This document shows positions 6,574 through 14,939 of a stretch of DNA of 64,000 nt, one piece after another. The stretch is from assembly GCF_040270295.1 (NCBI RefSeq), contig NZ_JBELOE010000236.1; one strand, given 5' to 3'. Source of the stretch: Catenovulum sediminis. Lineage in GTDB: Bacteria > Pseudomonadota > Gammaproteobacteria > Enterobacterales > Alteromonadaceae. The position numbers and the translations under genes were made by a program. Below the pieces are notes generated by a model that saw only the letters and a program-made list of their open reading frames with translations, was not told where the DNA came from and did no database searches. Each line of letters opens with the position of its first letter. The first letter of the stretch is position 1.

Positions 6574-6625
6574 ATTAGAACTTAACATTAGAACTTAACA
6601 CTAAAACTCAACGCTAGAACTCAAA
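6574..6625 (+). repeat. Four 13-bp tandem repeats in the lysR / DJ-1 intergenic region
   Basis: Consecutive units ATTAGAACTTAAC (6574-6586), ATTAGAACTTAAC (6587-6599), ACTAAAACTCAAC (6600-6612) and GCTAGAACTCAAA (6613-6625) end eight bases before GAGGG of the downstream ribosome binding site. They would lie in the 5' leader or the promoter of the DJ-1-like gene. Confidence 0.85.
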
Positions 6626-6644
6626 TATTTAATGAGGGACAAAT

Positions 6645-7319
6645 ATGAAAAAAGTACTTATTCCAGTCACTAATCACGCAACGCTAGGTGAAACCGAACA
6701 AGAAAACGGCACTTTCTCGCCTGAATTGACGCACGTAGTGCACGTACTAAAAGAAGCTGGCATTGACTATGAAATTGCATCCATTAAAGGCGGTAAAGCA
6801 CCTATTTATGGTCAAGACATTGAAGGTGATGATGTAAATAGCAACATGCTATCCGATAAAGATTTCCAAAACCGTGTGAATAATACAACCCCTGTATCTC
6901 AAGTTAATATCGCAGACTACGATGCTGTCTTTTACCCGGGTGGATTCGGCCTGTTATCTGATTTAGCGACGAATCAAGATTTTGCAAAATTAGCAGCGCA
7001 GCTTTATGAGCGTGGCGGCATAATCGCTGCTGTATGCCACGGTCCAGCGGCATTGTTACCCATCGATTTGAGTAACGGTGAATCTTTGCTTGCGGACAAA
7101 TCCATCACCAGTTTTACCCGTGAAGAAGAGATAGATTATGGCACGATTGATGACGTGCCTTTTTTACTAGAAGAAGCACTAACCCGGAAAGCAGCCCGTT
7201 TTAATAAAATTCAGCCGTGGGGATCTTTTGTGGTTGAGGATGATCGTCTAATCACAGGGCAAAACCCGGCTAGCGCGCACGCTGTTGGTAAAGCAATTGT
7301 TGATCATCTCGCTGTCTAA
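6645..7319 (+). CDS. DJ-1/PfpI family protein (glyoxalase III / Hsp31-like)
   Basis: A 224-residue class I glutamine-amidotransferase-like protein. The nucleophilic cysteine is in AAVCHGPAAL (Cys131) with its following His. The strand before it carries YPGGFGLLSDL, typical of DJ-1 members with a glutamate-type or redox-active site. TGQNPASAHAVGKAIVDHL is the conserved C-terminal helix of the type 1 glutamine amidotransferase-like subgroup near Hsp31. Such proteins act as glutathione-independent glyoxalases, deglycases or chaperones. Expression probably depends on the divergent LysR protein. GAGGGAC precedes the ATG. Confidence 0.82.
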   Translation: MKKVLIPVTNHATLGETEQENGTFSPELTHVVHVLKEAGIDYEIASIKGGKAPIYGQDIEGDDVNSNMLSDKDFQNRVNNTTPVSQVNIADYDAVFYPGGFGLLSDLATNQDFAKLAAQLYERGGIIAAVCHGPAALLPIDLSNGESLLADKSITSFTREEEIDYGTIDDVPFLLEEALTRKAARFNKIQPWGSFVVEDDRLITGQNPASAHAVGKAIVDHLAV

Positions 7320-7351
7320 CAGATGACTCGTCATTTTGTACGTCTAATATT

Positions 7352-7378
7352 AAGTACCAATTTGCGCAATTGGTACTT
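7352..7378 (+). terminator. Hairpin downstream of the DJ-1-like gene
   Basis: Perfect 11-bp inverted repeat AAGTACCAATT / AATTGGTACTT around TGCGC, 33 bases after the stop. No clear U-run follows. The remainder of the gap to 7649 is AT-rich, with no gene I can support. Confidence 0.5.
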
Positions 7379-7649
7379 ATCCGCTCAATTTTAAAGCTTT
7401 TCTCAAGCACACATCGACACGACTTCTCTTTAAATTTCCTTTAAGTTTTTTGCATTCCAGATTAAATCCATTCATTATCATATAATACTGGCGATTGTAT
7501 TTGTTTCAGTTGTTGTGTCTTTCAGTCTTGTCATTCATTCTTGTTTAGATGTCTATTGGTCAAGTGCCGTTAACAGTGCGTTATTGAGCGGAAAGATATA
7601 TTTAACATCGTTTTTTCGGTAACTACCAGAGCATACTTTCGGGCAATTA

Positions 7650-9122
7650 ATGAACTACAGAATAAATGATTTAGTGTTAGATCCGAATGACCGGACTTTA
7701 GTGTGTGGTGATAAAATAAAAAAAATAAGACCACGAACACTCAAATTACTGCTTTATTTTATTTCCAATCAACATGCTATTAAAAGTAAAGAAGAATTAT
7801 TAAGCGCAGTTTGGCCCGATGTTACTGTGGATGAAGGTGTTGTATTTCAGTCTATTAGTGAAATTCGCAAACTTTTAGAAGATAGCAAAGTCATTGTTAG
7901 CCATCCTAGGCAAGGCTATCAATTTGTCGCGCATGTCGAACCGACACGAGAAAAATCCACGCGCAAGCTTAATTGGAAAATCGTTACTGCGAGCTGCATT
8001 GCGTTAATTGTGTTGGCAGTTGTAGGGGTAATTTACTTTTTATCTTCTAGTGATAGCCGTCATGCTTTGCCAACCGACACGCGAATTTTAATATTACCTG
8101 TACAAAATGAAATCGAGTATGAAGACAGAAAATGGTTAAGTATAGGAGGCATGGATCACATAATCTCTACTTTAGAAAGTGGAACAGCTTCGTTGCAGGT
8201 ATTTAGTACGGAAGAAACAATCAGTTTAATTAATTCAGCTGGTTTTTCTATTGAGCAAAAATCGTTAAACATTCAACGAATATTAAATTTGTCAGGGGCG
8301 ACACACGCGGTAGAGGTAACGTTCTTCGGTAAAAATATGGAATATACCATATCGATTACAGTTAATAGCCCCAATAACGTTCACAAAAAAGTCATTTTGG
8401 CAGAGTCTCTTGATCAAGGTTTGGTAAAGGCTGCAAATGAAGTGCTGCAACAAATAAACGGTTCGGTAGCGGATAACCATATACACTTAAAGAACGAATT
8501 TAAACATGCGTTATTTGCCGAAGCAATGTTGGCATACGAAAGAGACTGGAGCAGTGCAGTTAGTTTCTTTGAAAGCTACCTTAAAATCGAGCCCGATTCA
8601 GTCGTTGCGATGATGTATCTTATGCGATTATATATCTGGTTGGGTGATTACGCAGATGCGTTACAACTTTACGATAAATTAAATGCGCTACCTAATTTAA
8701 AGTTAGAAGAAAAATCAAAACTACTTTATTACAGAGGGATGGTTGCATTGGCAAAACACCAATACCAAGCGGCGCTTGAATTTTTAAACAGCGCAGCAGA
8801 GTTAATATCTGAATACCCGCCATCGCTTTTAGGTGCTCGAATTAATGCGGAATCAGGTGAGGTTTTAACAAAAATAAAAGACTACCAAAGTGCATTAGAT
8901 AATCTCAATAAATCACTCAGGTTTTATGAGGTTACCGGAAAGGTTATTGATATATGTGCAATCAAACTGAAAATGTCTAAGGTGCACAAATTATCTGGCA
9001 ACCTTGAGCTTGCACAAAATCTGTTTTTAGAAGCAAAACGAGATATTACCAAGTTTAATATCTCATTTCTTTATGCTGAATTAGAACAAGCTGAATCTAT
9101 GTTTAAGACGCCGAAAAATTAA
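7650..9122 (+). CDS. CadC/ToxR-like membrane transcriptional regulator with TPR sensor domain
   Basis: A 490-residue one-component regulator. Residues about 1-97 form an OmpR/PhoB-type winged helix (RPRTLKLLLYFISNQ, then SKEELLSAVWPD, and the wing ending SHPRQGYQFVAHV). Residues 111-131 form one transmembrane helix. The remaining 360 residues are periplasmic, with TPR-like helical repeats in the second half (about 285-470). The family binds DNA from the membrane and responds to envelope or extracellular cues. It lies directly upstream of the amylase-esterase pair on the same strand, so it may regulate them, but that is inference. The start is the ATG after GGGCAA; the ribosome binding site is weak. 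Confidence 0.83.
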   Translation: MNYRINDLVLDPNDRTLVCGDKIKKIRPRTLKLLLYFISNQHAIKSKEELLSAVWPDVTVDEGVVFQSISEIRKLLEDSKVIVSHPRQGYQFVAHVEPTREKSTRKLNWKIVTASCIALIVLAVVGVIYFLSSSDSRHALPTDTRILILPVQNEIEYEDRKWLSIGGMDHIISTLESGTASLQVFSTEETISLINSAGFSIEQKSLNIQRILNLSGATHAVEVTFFGKNMEYTISITVNSPNNVHKKVILAESLDQGLVKAANEVLQQINGSVADNHIHLKNEFKHALFAEAMLAYERDWSSAVSFFESYLKIEPDSVVAMMYLMRLYIWLGDYADALQLYDKLNALPNLKLEEKSKLLYYRGMVALAKHQYQAALEFLNSAAELISEYPPSLLGARINAESGEVLTKIKDYQSALDNLNKSLRFYEVTGKVIDICAIKLKMSKVHKLSGNLELAQNLFLEAKRDITKFNISFLYAELEQAESMFKTPKN

Positions 9123-9270
9123 TCAACTCAAACCTGCAGAGTAGGGAAATACAGGCTTTTAGAGCTTCTTTGAGAAAATTTTAGAATCTTTAAATTGGAA
9201 TTGTCGCATCCAAAAATTAACCTGATATGAGCTAAACTTTCTAAACTCAATAAGCGTGGGACGGGTTAAT

Positions 9271-11901
9271 ATGATTAGAACAAAAATTGTTGTTGTGCTC
9301 GGTATGGCTATTATTTTGGTGGCTTGTAGCAAGCAAAATAAAGAACAAAAAGCTGAATCTAAGGTGAGTGATGCATCACAAGGAGAATTGTTGCTGCATG
9401 TTCCATCACCCGATTGGCGCGATCAAATCATATATTTTGTGATGACAGATCGATTTAATGATGGTGTTGCAGCCAATAATGATCAAGGGCAGGGGGAATA
9501 TAACCCTTATTTAGAGAGTCATTTTAGTGGCGGTGATATTCAGGGCATCATCGATAAACTTGATTACATTGAAGGGTTAGGTGCAACTGCGCTATGGACA
9601 ACCCCGCTTGTCACTAATCAATGGTGGAGCGATGCGCTTAATTATGGCGGGTATCACGGTTACTGGGCAACTGACTTTGGTTCAGTCGATCCGCACGTTG
9701 GTGATATTGATACTTTAAAAAAACTTTCAGACCAGTTGCATCGCAAAAACATGTATTTGATTCAGGATATTGTCGTTAATCACACGGCCAATTTATTTAG
9801 TTACGAAGGCGGAATAGACGGATATGATCCAAATGACACGGCAAAAAACTTTAAATTGCTTGTTAATACCGAAGGGATGAAACCTACGCCTATCCAAGCA
9901 CCATTCAATTTAATTGACCGCAATAATCCAGAACATGTAAGAGCGGATATTTACAATTGGACACCATCTATCATGGATTATTCTGACACATCTCAACAAT
10001 TCACTTATCAATTAGCTTCGCTGGCAGATATTAATACTCAAAACCCTGTTGTTATTGATACGTTTAAGCAAATTTACGGTGATTGGATTAAAAATGTAGG
10101 TGTAGACGCGTTTCGCATTGATACTGTCCGCTATGTTGAGCATGACTTTTTTCATCACTTTATGCATGATGAAGATGGTATTCATGCTGCTGCTAAAATA
10201 ACGGGGCGAGATGATTTTTTAGCATTTGGCGAAGTTTTTGATACATCAAAACCTTATAATAATGATGCAGAGCATAAGGTCGCGAGTTATTTAGGTAATA
10301 AACAAAAGCCAGAGTTAAACTCAATTATTTCATTTCCGCTGCATCATGAGTTAAAAACCGTTTTTGCTCAGGGTTACCCCACTGACCATTTAGCTTATCG
10401 CATTCAGCAGCATATGCAGGTTTATGATAATCCTTATGTTGTGCCGACCTTTATTGATAACCATGATATGGCGCGATTTTTAGCCTCGGGCGATATTGCC
10501 GGATTCAAACAAGCTTTAGCCACTATTATGACAATTCCGGGTATACCAACCATATACCAGGGCACTGCTCAAGCGATGACAGAATCACGCCAAGCTATGT
10601 TTAAAGGTGGTTTTCTGGCCGAAAAAGATTATTTCGATCAAGAAAGCGAGTTATATCAATTTGTCCAATCAATGGCCAAACTTAGGACTTCAGATAAATT
10701 ATTTACGCGCGGCAATTTAAATATCGTTGCTGCAAATAAAACTGGCGCGGGGGTATTGGCGTATACCCGCCGTTATCAAGGGCGAACAGCGCTGATTATG
10801 TTTAACACATCGAGTCAGGATATTTTAGTTAGCGATATAAAAATAGCTGACAGGATAGCCAAGCTGACGCCTTTGTTTGGTTTTAATCAGGATATCAGGC
10901 TAAATTCTGACGGTAAACTGACAACAGAGTTGCCGGGAAAAAGCATCATGATCGCCGAAGTAACGCCTTTAAACGAAACAATCGCTAATAAGGCTGCAAG
11001 CCACATTTCTATTGCGACAACACCACCGACTTCTGTTGTAACGCAAGATCTATTGATTAGTGGCCAATCATCTGTCACCAATGGTGAAATTTTAATCATT
11101 AAAAATACGCGGTTAGACACGGCAATTAAAATCCAAACCGATGCCAAAGGTAACTGGCAATATAAACATCGGGTCACTAATTTGGGTAAAGAACAGGTTT
11201 CTCTGGTCGCTTATTCGCCAATTGATAAAGCGGTCAGCAATACTTTAAATTTTACTACTTTAGTCTCTCAGCCAGAGTATGTGTTTAATTTTATAGATGG
11301 CGTTGGGGATAATAGAGGATTAAATGGCAGTTACAGCGCACCTCTGCATGCGCAAAGTATTGGCCAACAAGACATTGAATCAGTTAAAGCTGAAATGGGT
11401 GGTGAAGTATTAACCCTGACTTTTACCATGCGCGAATTTACCAATGACTGGATACCGGCCAATGGATTTGACAACGTCGCATTTAGTTTGTTTTTTGATA
11501 TTCCAGATATGCATGGGGCAACTGTTTTACCTATGTTAAATTCTCAAATGCCTGACGGTTGGAATTGGGATTTAGCGCATGTAGTTTACGGGTGGGGTAA
11601 TACTACTTTTTCAACAGAGCAGGCCAGCGAAAAACATCAAGGTCAAAAATTTGGTGTTGCACCGCGGGTGAAAACCGACAAAAACAGCAAAACAATCAGC
11701 TTTACGTATCGTTTATCAGATTTTGGTCTTTCAAACTGGATAGGCAGCAAAATATATGTGACAACTTGGGATATAACGGGTGAAGGCGCTTATCGAGAGC
11801 TGACGCCTGAGCCTAGCAAATGGAATTTTGGCGGCGGGCATCAAGACGATGCAAAAATTTTAGATTTTATCGAATTATCACTATCTGATGAACAAAAATA
11901 G
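9271..11901 (+). CDS. GH13 alpha-amylase-type lipoprotein with C-terminal glucodextranase-like domain
   Basis: A surface or periplasmic glycoside hydrolase of 876 residues. The lipoprotein signal ends in LVAC. I start at the ATG at 9271, giving a normal signal peptide with GGGACGGG upstream; a GTG at 9256 is possible. The GH13 signature regions are all present: DIVVNH (Asp166), FRIDTVRY (nucleophile Asp284), FGEVFD (acid/base Glu321) and FIDNHD (Asp399). An Ig-like segment follows (about 590-665). Residues about 670-876 resemble the C-terminal domain of glucodextranases and type II pullulanases (FIDGVGDNRGLNGSY start). It likely degrades alpha-glucans. The next gene, a carbohydrate esterase, is nine bases away. 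Confidence 0.88.
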   Translation: MIRTKIVVVLGMAIILVACSKQNKEQKAESKVSDASQGELLLHVPSPDWRDQIIYFVMTDRFNDGVAANNDQGQGEYNPYLESHFSGGDIQGIIDKLDYIEGLGATALWTTPLVTNQWWSDALNYGGYHGYWATDFGSVDPHVGDIDTLKKLSDQLHRKNMYLIQDIVVNHTANLFSYEGGIDGYDPNDTAKNFKLLVNTEGMKPTPIQAPFNLIDRNNPEHVRADIYNWTPSIMDYSDTSQQFTYQLASLADINTQNPVVIDTFKQIYGDWIKNVGVDAFRIDTVRYVEHDFFHHFMHDEDGIHAAAKITGRDDFLAFGEVFDTSKPYNNDAEHKVASYLGNKQKPELNSIISFPLHHELKTVFAQGYPTDHLAYRIQQHMQVYDNPYVVPTFIDNHDMARFLASGDIAGFKQALATIMTIPGIPTIYQGTAQAMTESRQAMFKGGFLAEKDYFDQESELYQFVQSMAKLRTSDKLFTRGNLNIVAANKTGAGVLAYTRRYQGRTALIMFNTSSQDILVSDIKIADRIAKLTPLFGFNQDIRLNSDGKLTTELPGKSIMIAEVTPLNETIANKAASHISIATTPPTSVVTQDLLISGQSSVTNGEILIIKNTRLDTAIKIQTDAKGNWQYKHRVTNLGKEQVSLVAYSPIDKAVSNTLNFTTLVSQPEYVFNFIDGVGDNRGLNGSYSAPLHAQSIGQQDIESVKAEMGGEVLTLTFTMREFTNDWIPANGFDNVAFSLFFDIPDMHGATVLPMLNSQMPDGWNWDLAHVVYGWGNTTFSTEQASEKHQGQKFGVAPRVKTDKNSKTISFTYRLSDFGLSNWIGSKIYVTTWDITGEGAYRELTPEPSKWNFGGGHQDDAKILDFIELSLSDEQK

Positions 11902-11910
11902 GGGCTTTAA

Positions 11911-12828
11911 ATGAAAACAAAAATTTTAACTGTATTACTACTACTTTGTTTCACAAACATAAGCAGTGCTGAAGAATATTTAACTTTTTATTTAGGCGGT
12001 CAATCTAATATGGATGGTTATGGTTATGTCAATGAACTGCCAGAACACCTGTTAGCTGAACAAAACGTTATGATTTTTCATGGTAATGGGGTTTTTGATA
12101 ATAAACCAAATGGCGGTTTAGGTAAGTGGTCAAAATTAAAACCTGGTCATGGTACTGGCTTTAAATCAGATGGTAAAACCAACCGTTATTCTACTCGTTT
12201 TGGTGCTGAACTCAGTTTTGCTGCAACGATAGCAAAATTGTTTCCGAATAAAAAAATTGCCTTAATAAAATATTCGGTCGGTGGAACTGGCTTACATTTA
12301 AAAACAGGTTATGGCAACTGGTCACCCGATTTTCGTGAAGGAGACGGGAACAACCAATATGATTTTGCACTCAACACCATTAAAAATGCATTTGCTACCG
12401 CTGATATAAATGGTGATGGCGAAACGGATACATTAATACCTGCGGGTATTATTTGGATGCAGGGCGAAGCCGATGCGCATGATAGTGATGCATCAGCGAA
12501 TGCCTATTTGTATAATTTAACGCGTTTGATGGGGTTACTACGCGCTGCGTTAAGAGATGATGATATACCGGTTGTTATTGGCAAAATTACAGATTCAGAG
12601 CTAGGTGAAGAAGATATTATGCCTTATATCAAGCGCGTACACTTAGCTCAGCAGTTATTTGTTGAACAAGACATTTGTGCTAGCTATATGACGCAAACCG
12701 AAAACTATCAATATGGAAAAAAAGATGCTTGGCATTATTTAAGCTCGGGCTATCTTAAAATGGGTGAAGATTTTGCACAAGCGTATGCCAAGCTGCAAAG
12801 TAACTGCAATTCAATCAAACAGCGCTGA
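11911..12828 (+). CDS. SASA-domain carbohydrate esterase (sialate O-acetylesterase-like)
   Basis: A 305-residue secreted esterase with signal peptide MKTKILTVLLLLCFTNISSA. The catalytic serine is in GGQSNM (Ser33); SVGGTGLH is block II; WMQGEADA is block III; and KKDAWHYLSSGY carries the Asp/His pair. This is the SGNH fold of the DUF303/SASA family, which deacetylates sugars or polysaccharides. It lies nine bases after the amylase and is probably co-transcribed, suggesting a modified alpha-glucan or mixed polysaccharide substrate. Its last 18 bases overlap the 3' end of the opposite-strand gene. Confidence 0.85.
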   Translation: MKTKILTVLLLLCFTNISSAEEYLTFYLGGQSNMDGYGYVNELPEHLLAEQNVMIFHGNGVFDNKPNGGLGKWSKLKPGHGTGFKSDGKTNRYSTRFGAELSFAATIAKLFPNKKIALIKYSVGGTGLHLKTGYGNWSPDFREGDGNNQYDFALNTIKNAFATADINGDGETDTLIPAGIIWMQGEADAHDSDASANAYLYNLTRLMGLLRAALRDDDIPVVIGKITDSELGEEDIMPYIKRVHLAQQLFVEQDICASYMTQTENYQYGKKDAWHYLSSGYLKMGEDFAQAYAKLQSNCNSIKQR

Positions 12829-13743
12829 GGTTACCGGCTGGTTGCTATTATTTATAAATGGTGACAAGCGCTCAAAAACTTGTTTTGGCGGTAAACGTGA
12901 TTTACTGCCAACTAATAAAAATAACCCTGGGTTATGCTCTGCGAAACTGTCAGCGACATGCCAGTTTTGGTAATCATGTGAGTCATCTACTAATAGTTTT
13001 TGTGGGATCTTTTCGGTACCACATATCACATGAAAATCATCCAATATTTGGTGTTTTAACGCACATAAATAATATAAAGAATACTCTGTCCATTTAAGTT
13101 TTAAATAACGACCCAACCACCAGTTTTTTGGATCGGATGGGTTGTGTAAGGAACATAGGTTATCTGCCCAAGTCTTATTTGCGCGTTTGGGCGATAAATC
13201 AGCCATCAATGTTCGGCTTAATGTTTTAGACATTAAGGCTGGTGTCACTGTCATACCAACGCCTTGGGGACCAATATTACTGTTTATTTTTAATAACCGG
13301 CTAGACGCTTTCCACCATTTGGGGTGTCTTGAGCGCTGCTCATACTGCAGAATAGCTTTTCCATCTATTATTAAATCGGATTCAGTGATTGGTTTTAAAC
13401 ACACAACATCAGCATCTAATGTTAGATAAAATTCGTTGCTGATTTTGTCAGCAATGGCTATTTTTACTAACTGCTGTTTACGCCAGCCACGCATTTTAGG
13501 GTAATTTTTCAGCTCAGGCAGAAGATCTTCTTCAGAAATTACCGCAATGTTTAGATGTGCCCAGCGCGCATATTCATTCTTGACGATTTCCACTTCGCTT
13601 GCAGGGGTTACAACAAAAAGCTCACTAATAAGGCCGGGGGATAAAAATTTAGAGAGTGAAGAAAATAGTATATGAGCTCTTTTTAGATCATTTACATCAT
13701 AACTACCACTTACCTTTAACGGCAGAACCGCACTAATGGGCAT
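12811..13743 (-). CDS. DUF6492-like protein, possible GT-A-fold glycosyltransferase
   Basis: A 310-residue cytoplasmic protein. The start MPISAVLPLKV and the central TLDADVVCLKP (a DxD-type metal-binding motif near residue 113) suggest a nucleotide-sugar-dependent transferase of GT-A fold, matching my memory of the DUF6492 family. KMRGWRKQQLVKIAIAD precedes the DxD strand. No membrane segment or signal is evident. Function unproven; it might modify surface polysaccharide. It is convergent with the esterase gene, with 18 overlapping coding bases. Confidence 0.6.
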   Translation of the reverse strand: MPISAVLPLKVSGSYDVNDLKRAHILFSSLSKFLSPGLISELFVVTPASEVEIVKNEYARWAHLNIAVISEEDLLPELKNYPKMRGWRKQQLVKIAIADKISNEFYLTLDADVVCLKPITESDLIIDGKAILQYEQRSRHPKWWKASSRLLKINSNIGPQGVGMTVTPALMSKTLSRTLMADLSPKRANKTWADNLCSLHNPSDPKNWWLGRYLKLKWTEYSLYYLCALKHQILDDFHVICGTEKIPQKLLVDDSHDYQNWHVADSFAEHNPGLFLLVGSKSRLPPKQVFERLSPFINNSNQPVTSALFD

Positions 13744-13898
13744 TTTATCTCCTTGCTATGTTTCGTTTGAGTATTGCGAGCTGAATGGCTTATAAAATAC
13801 ATTAAAAAATGAATATGTAAAAGCCTTAGAATATTAGGTGACAAAATCTAAAGATGATGCTAAATCTTCAATTTTTATCAATTAATAAGGCTTAAATC

Positions 13899-14519
13899 AT
13901 GAATTCAACAGCTGTCTGTGAAGATGGGAAAGTGCGCTGTCAATGGTGCACCGCAACGCCCGAGTATATCGCTTATCATGACAAAGAATGGGGGTATCCT
14001 GTAGACGATGATATTCGACTGTTTGAAAAAATAACGCTTGAGAGTTTTCAGTCCGGTTTAAGTTGGCGAACTATTCTGGCAAAGCGTGAAAATTTTCGCG
14101 CTGTTTTTGCTGGTTTCGACTATAACAAGGTGGCTGCTTTTGGCGAAAACGATATTATGCGTTTATTAGCCGATTCTGGTATTGTGCGCCATCGCAAAAA
14201 GATTGAAGCCGCTATTAACAACGCACAGCAAGCTAAGTTAATTGTTAAAGAGTATGGGTCGTTAGCTGCTTATTTTTGGCGCTTTGAACCTAATCAGACA
14301 ACGCTTGCTACACCGCAATCAATCTCGGTTTCTGATGTCTCTAAGGCACTGTCTAAAGATCTTAAGAAAAAAGGTTGGAAATTTGTAGGCCCAACGACCG
14401 TTTATGCATTTATGCAAGCGATGGGGCTGATTAATGATCATGCTGAATATTGTGCATATAGAGACGAAGTACAAAAAGCCCGAGAAAAGTTTAACAAGCC
14501 AAAAACGATAGCGATTTAG
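13899..14519 (+). CDS. tag: DNA-3-methyladenine glycosylase I
   Basis: A 206-residue base-excision repair enzyme removing 3-methyladenine from DNA. The N-terminal CQWCTATPEYIAYHDKEWG contains the zinc cysteine and histidine. ESFQSGLSWRTILAKRENF contains the glutamate and aromatic residues of the base pocket. GWKFVGPTTVYAFMQAMG is the conserved helix-hairpin-helix region, followed by NDHAEYC, the second zinc His/Cys pair. Length and motifs are normal for Tag. Stands alone on its strand. Confidence 0.95.
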   Translation: MNSTAVCEDGKVRCQWCTATPEYIAYHDKEWGYPVDDDIRLFEKITLESFQSGLSWRTILAKRENFRAVFAGFDYNKVAAFGENDIMRLLADSGIVRHRKKIEAAINNAQQAKLIVKEYGSLAAYFWRFEPNQTTLATPQSISVSDVSKALSKDLKKKGWKFVGPTTVYAFMQAMGLINDHAEYCAYRDEVQKAREKFNKPKTIAI

Positions 14520-14695
14520 CACTGACTTTAAGTTTTGTGGTTTTCTGCGCAATGCCATCAGTTTTTTCTTTAGTATGTTTAATTTTCGGCATGTATACAC
14601 TCAATCGTCAGGCAATTGTTGAAGAGCAACATTTATCGCACGCTTTACCTGTTGAATATAGGGAGTATTCGATAAAAGTAAGGCGATGGTTATAG
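14519..14695 (+). pseudogene. C-terminal remnant of an isoprenylcysteine-methyltransferase-like membrane protein
   Basis: An open frame right after tag has no start codon of its own. It reads FVVFCAMPSVFSLVCLIFGM, then RQAIVEEQHLSHALPVEYREY and SIKVRRWL before TAG. A hydrophobic helix followed by an EE..L......Y..Y...VRR tail is the end of ICMT/PEMT-type methyltransferases. The upstream three quarters are missing. A 10-bp tandem repeat GATGGTTATA (14685-14704) overlaps the end. The rest of the gap to 14939 holds no gene I can support. Confidence 0.5.
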
Positions 14696-14939
14696 ATGGT
14701 TATAGATGGTAAGAATTATTTAGCGAAAATCCCTAATTTGGTGCGCCACTCATTGCATTATCACGTTTGATATATGCGTATTGACTTCAACACATATTCC
14801 CGCTGAACCATCACGTATCGCAGACTGACCGAGCATCAGAGCCTATTAGCAACCTTGAATCAGAGTCTAAAAGGCACCTGCATTTATAGTGTGGCGTATA
14901 TTTTGCATCTTCTAGTGAGTATAAAACTAGGAGGTAAGC

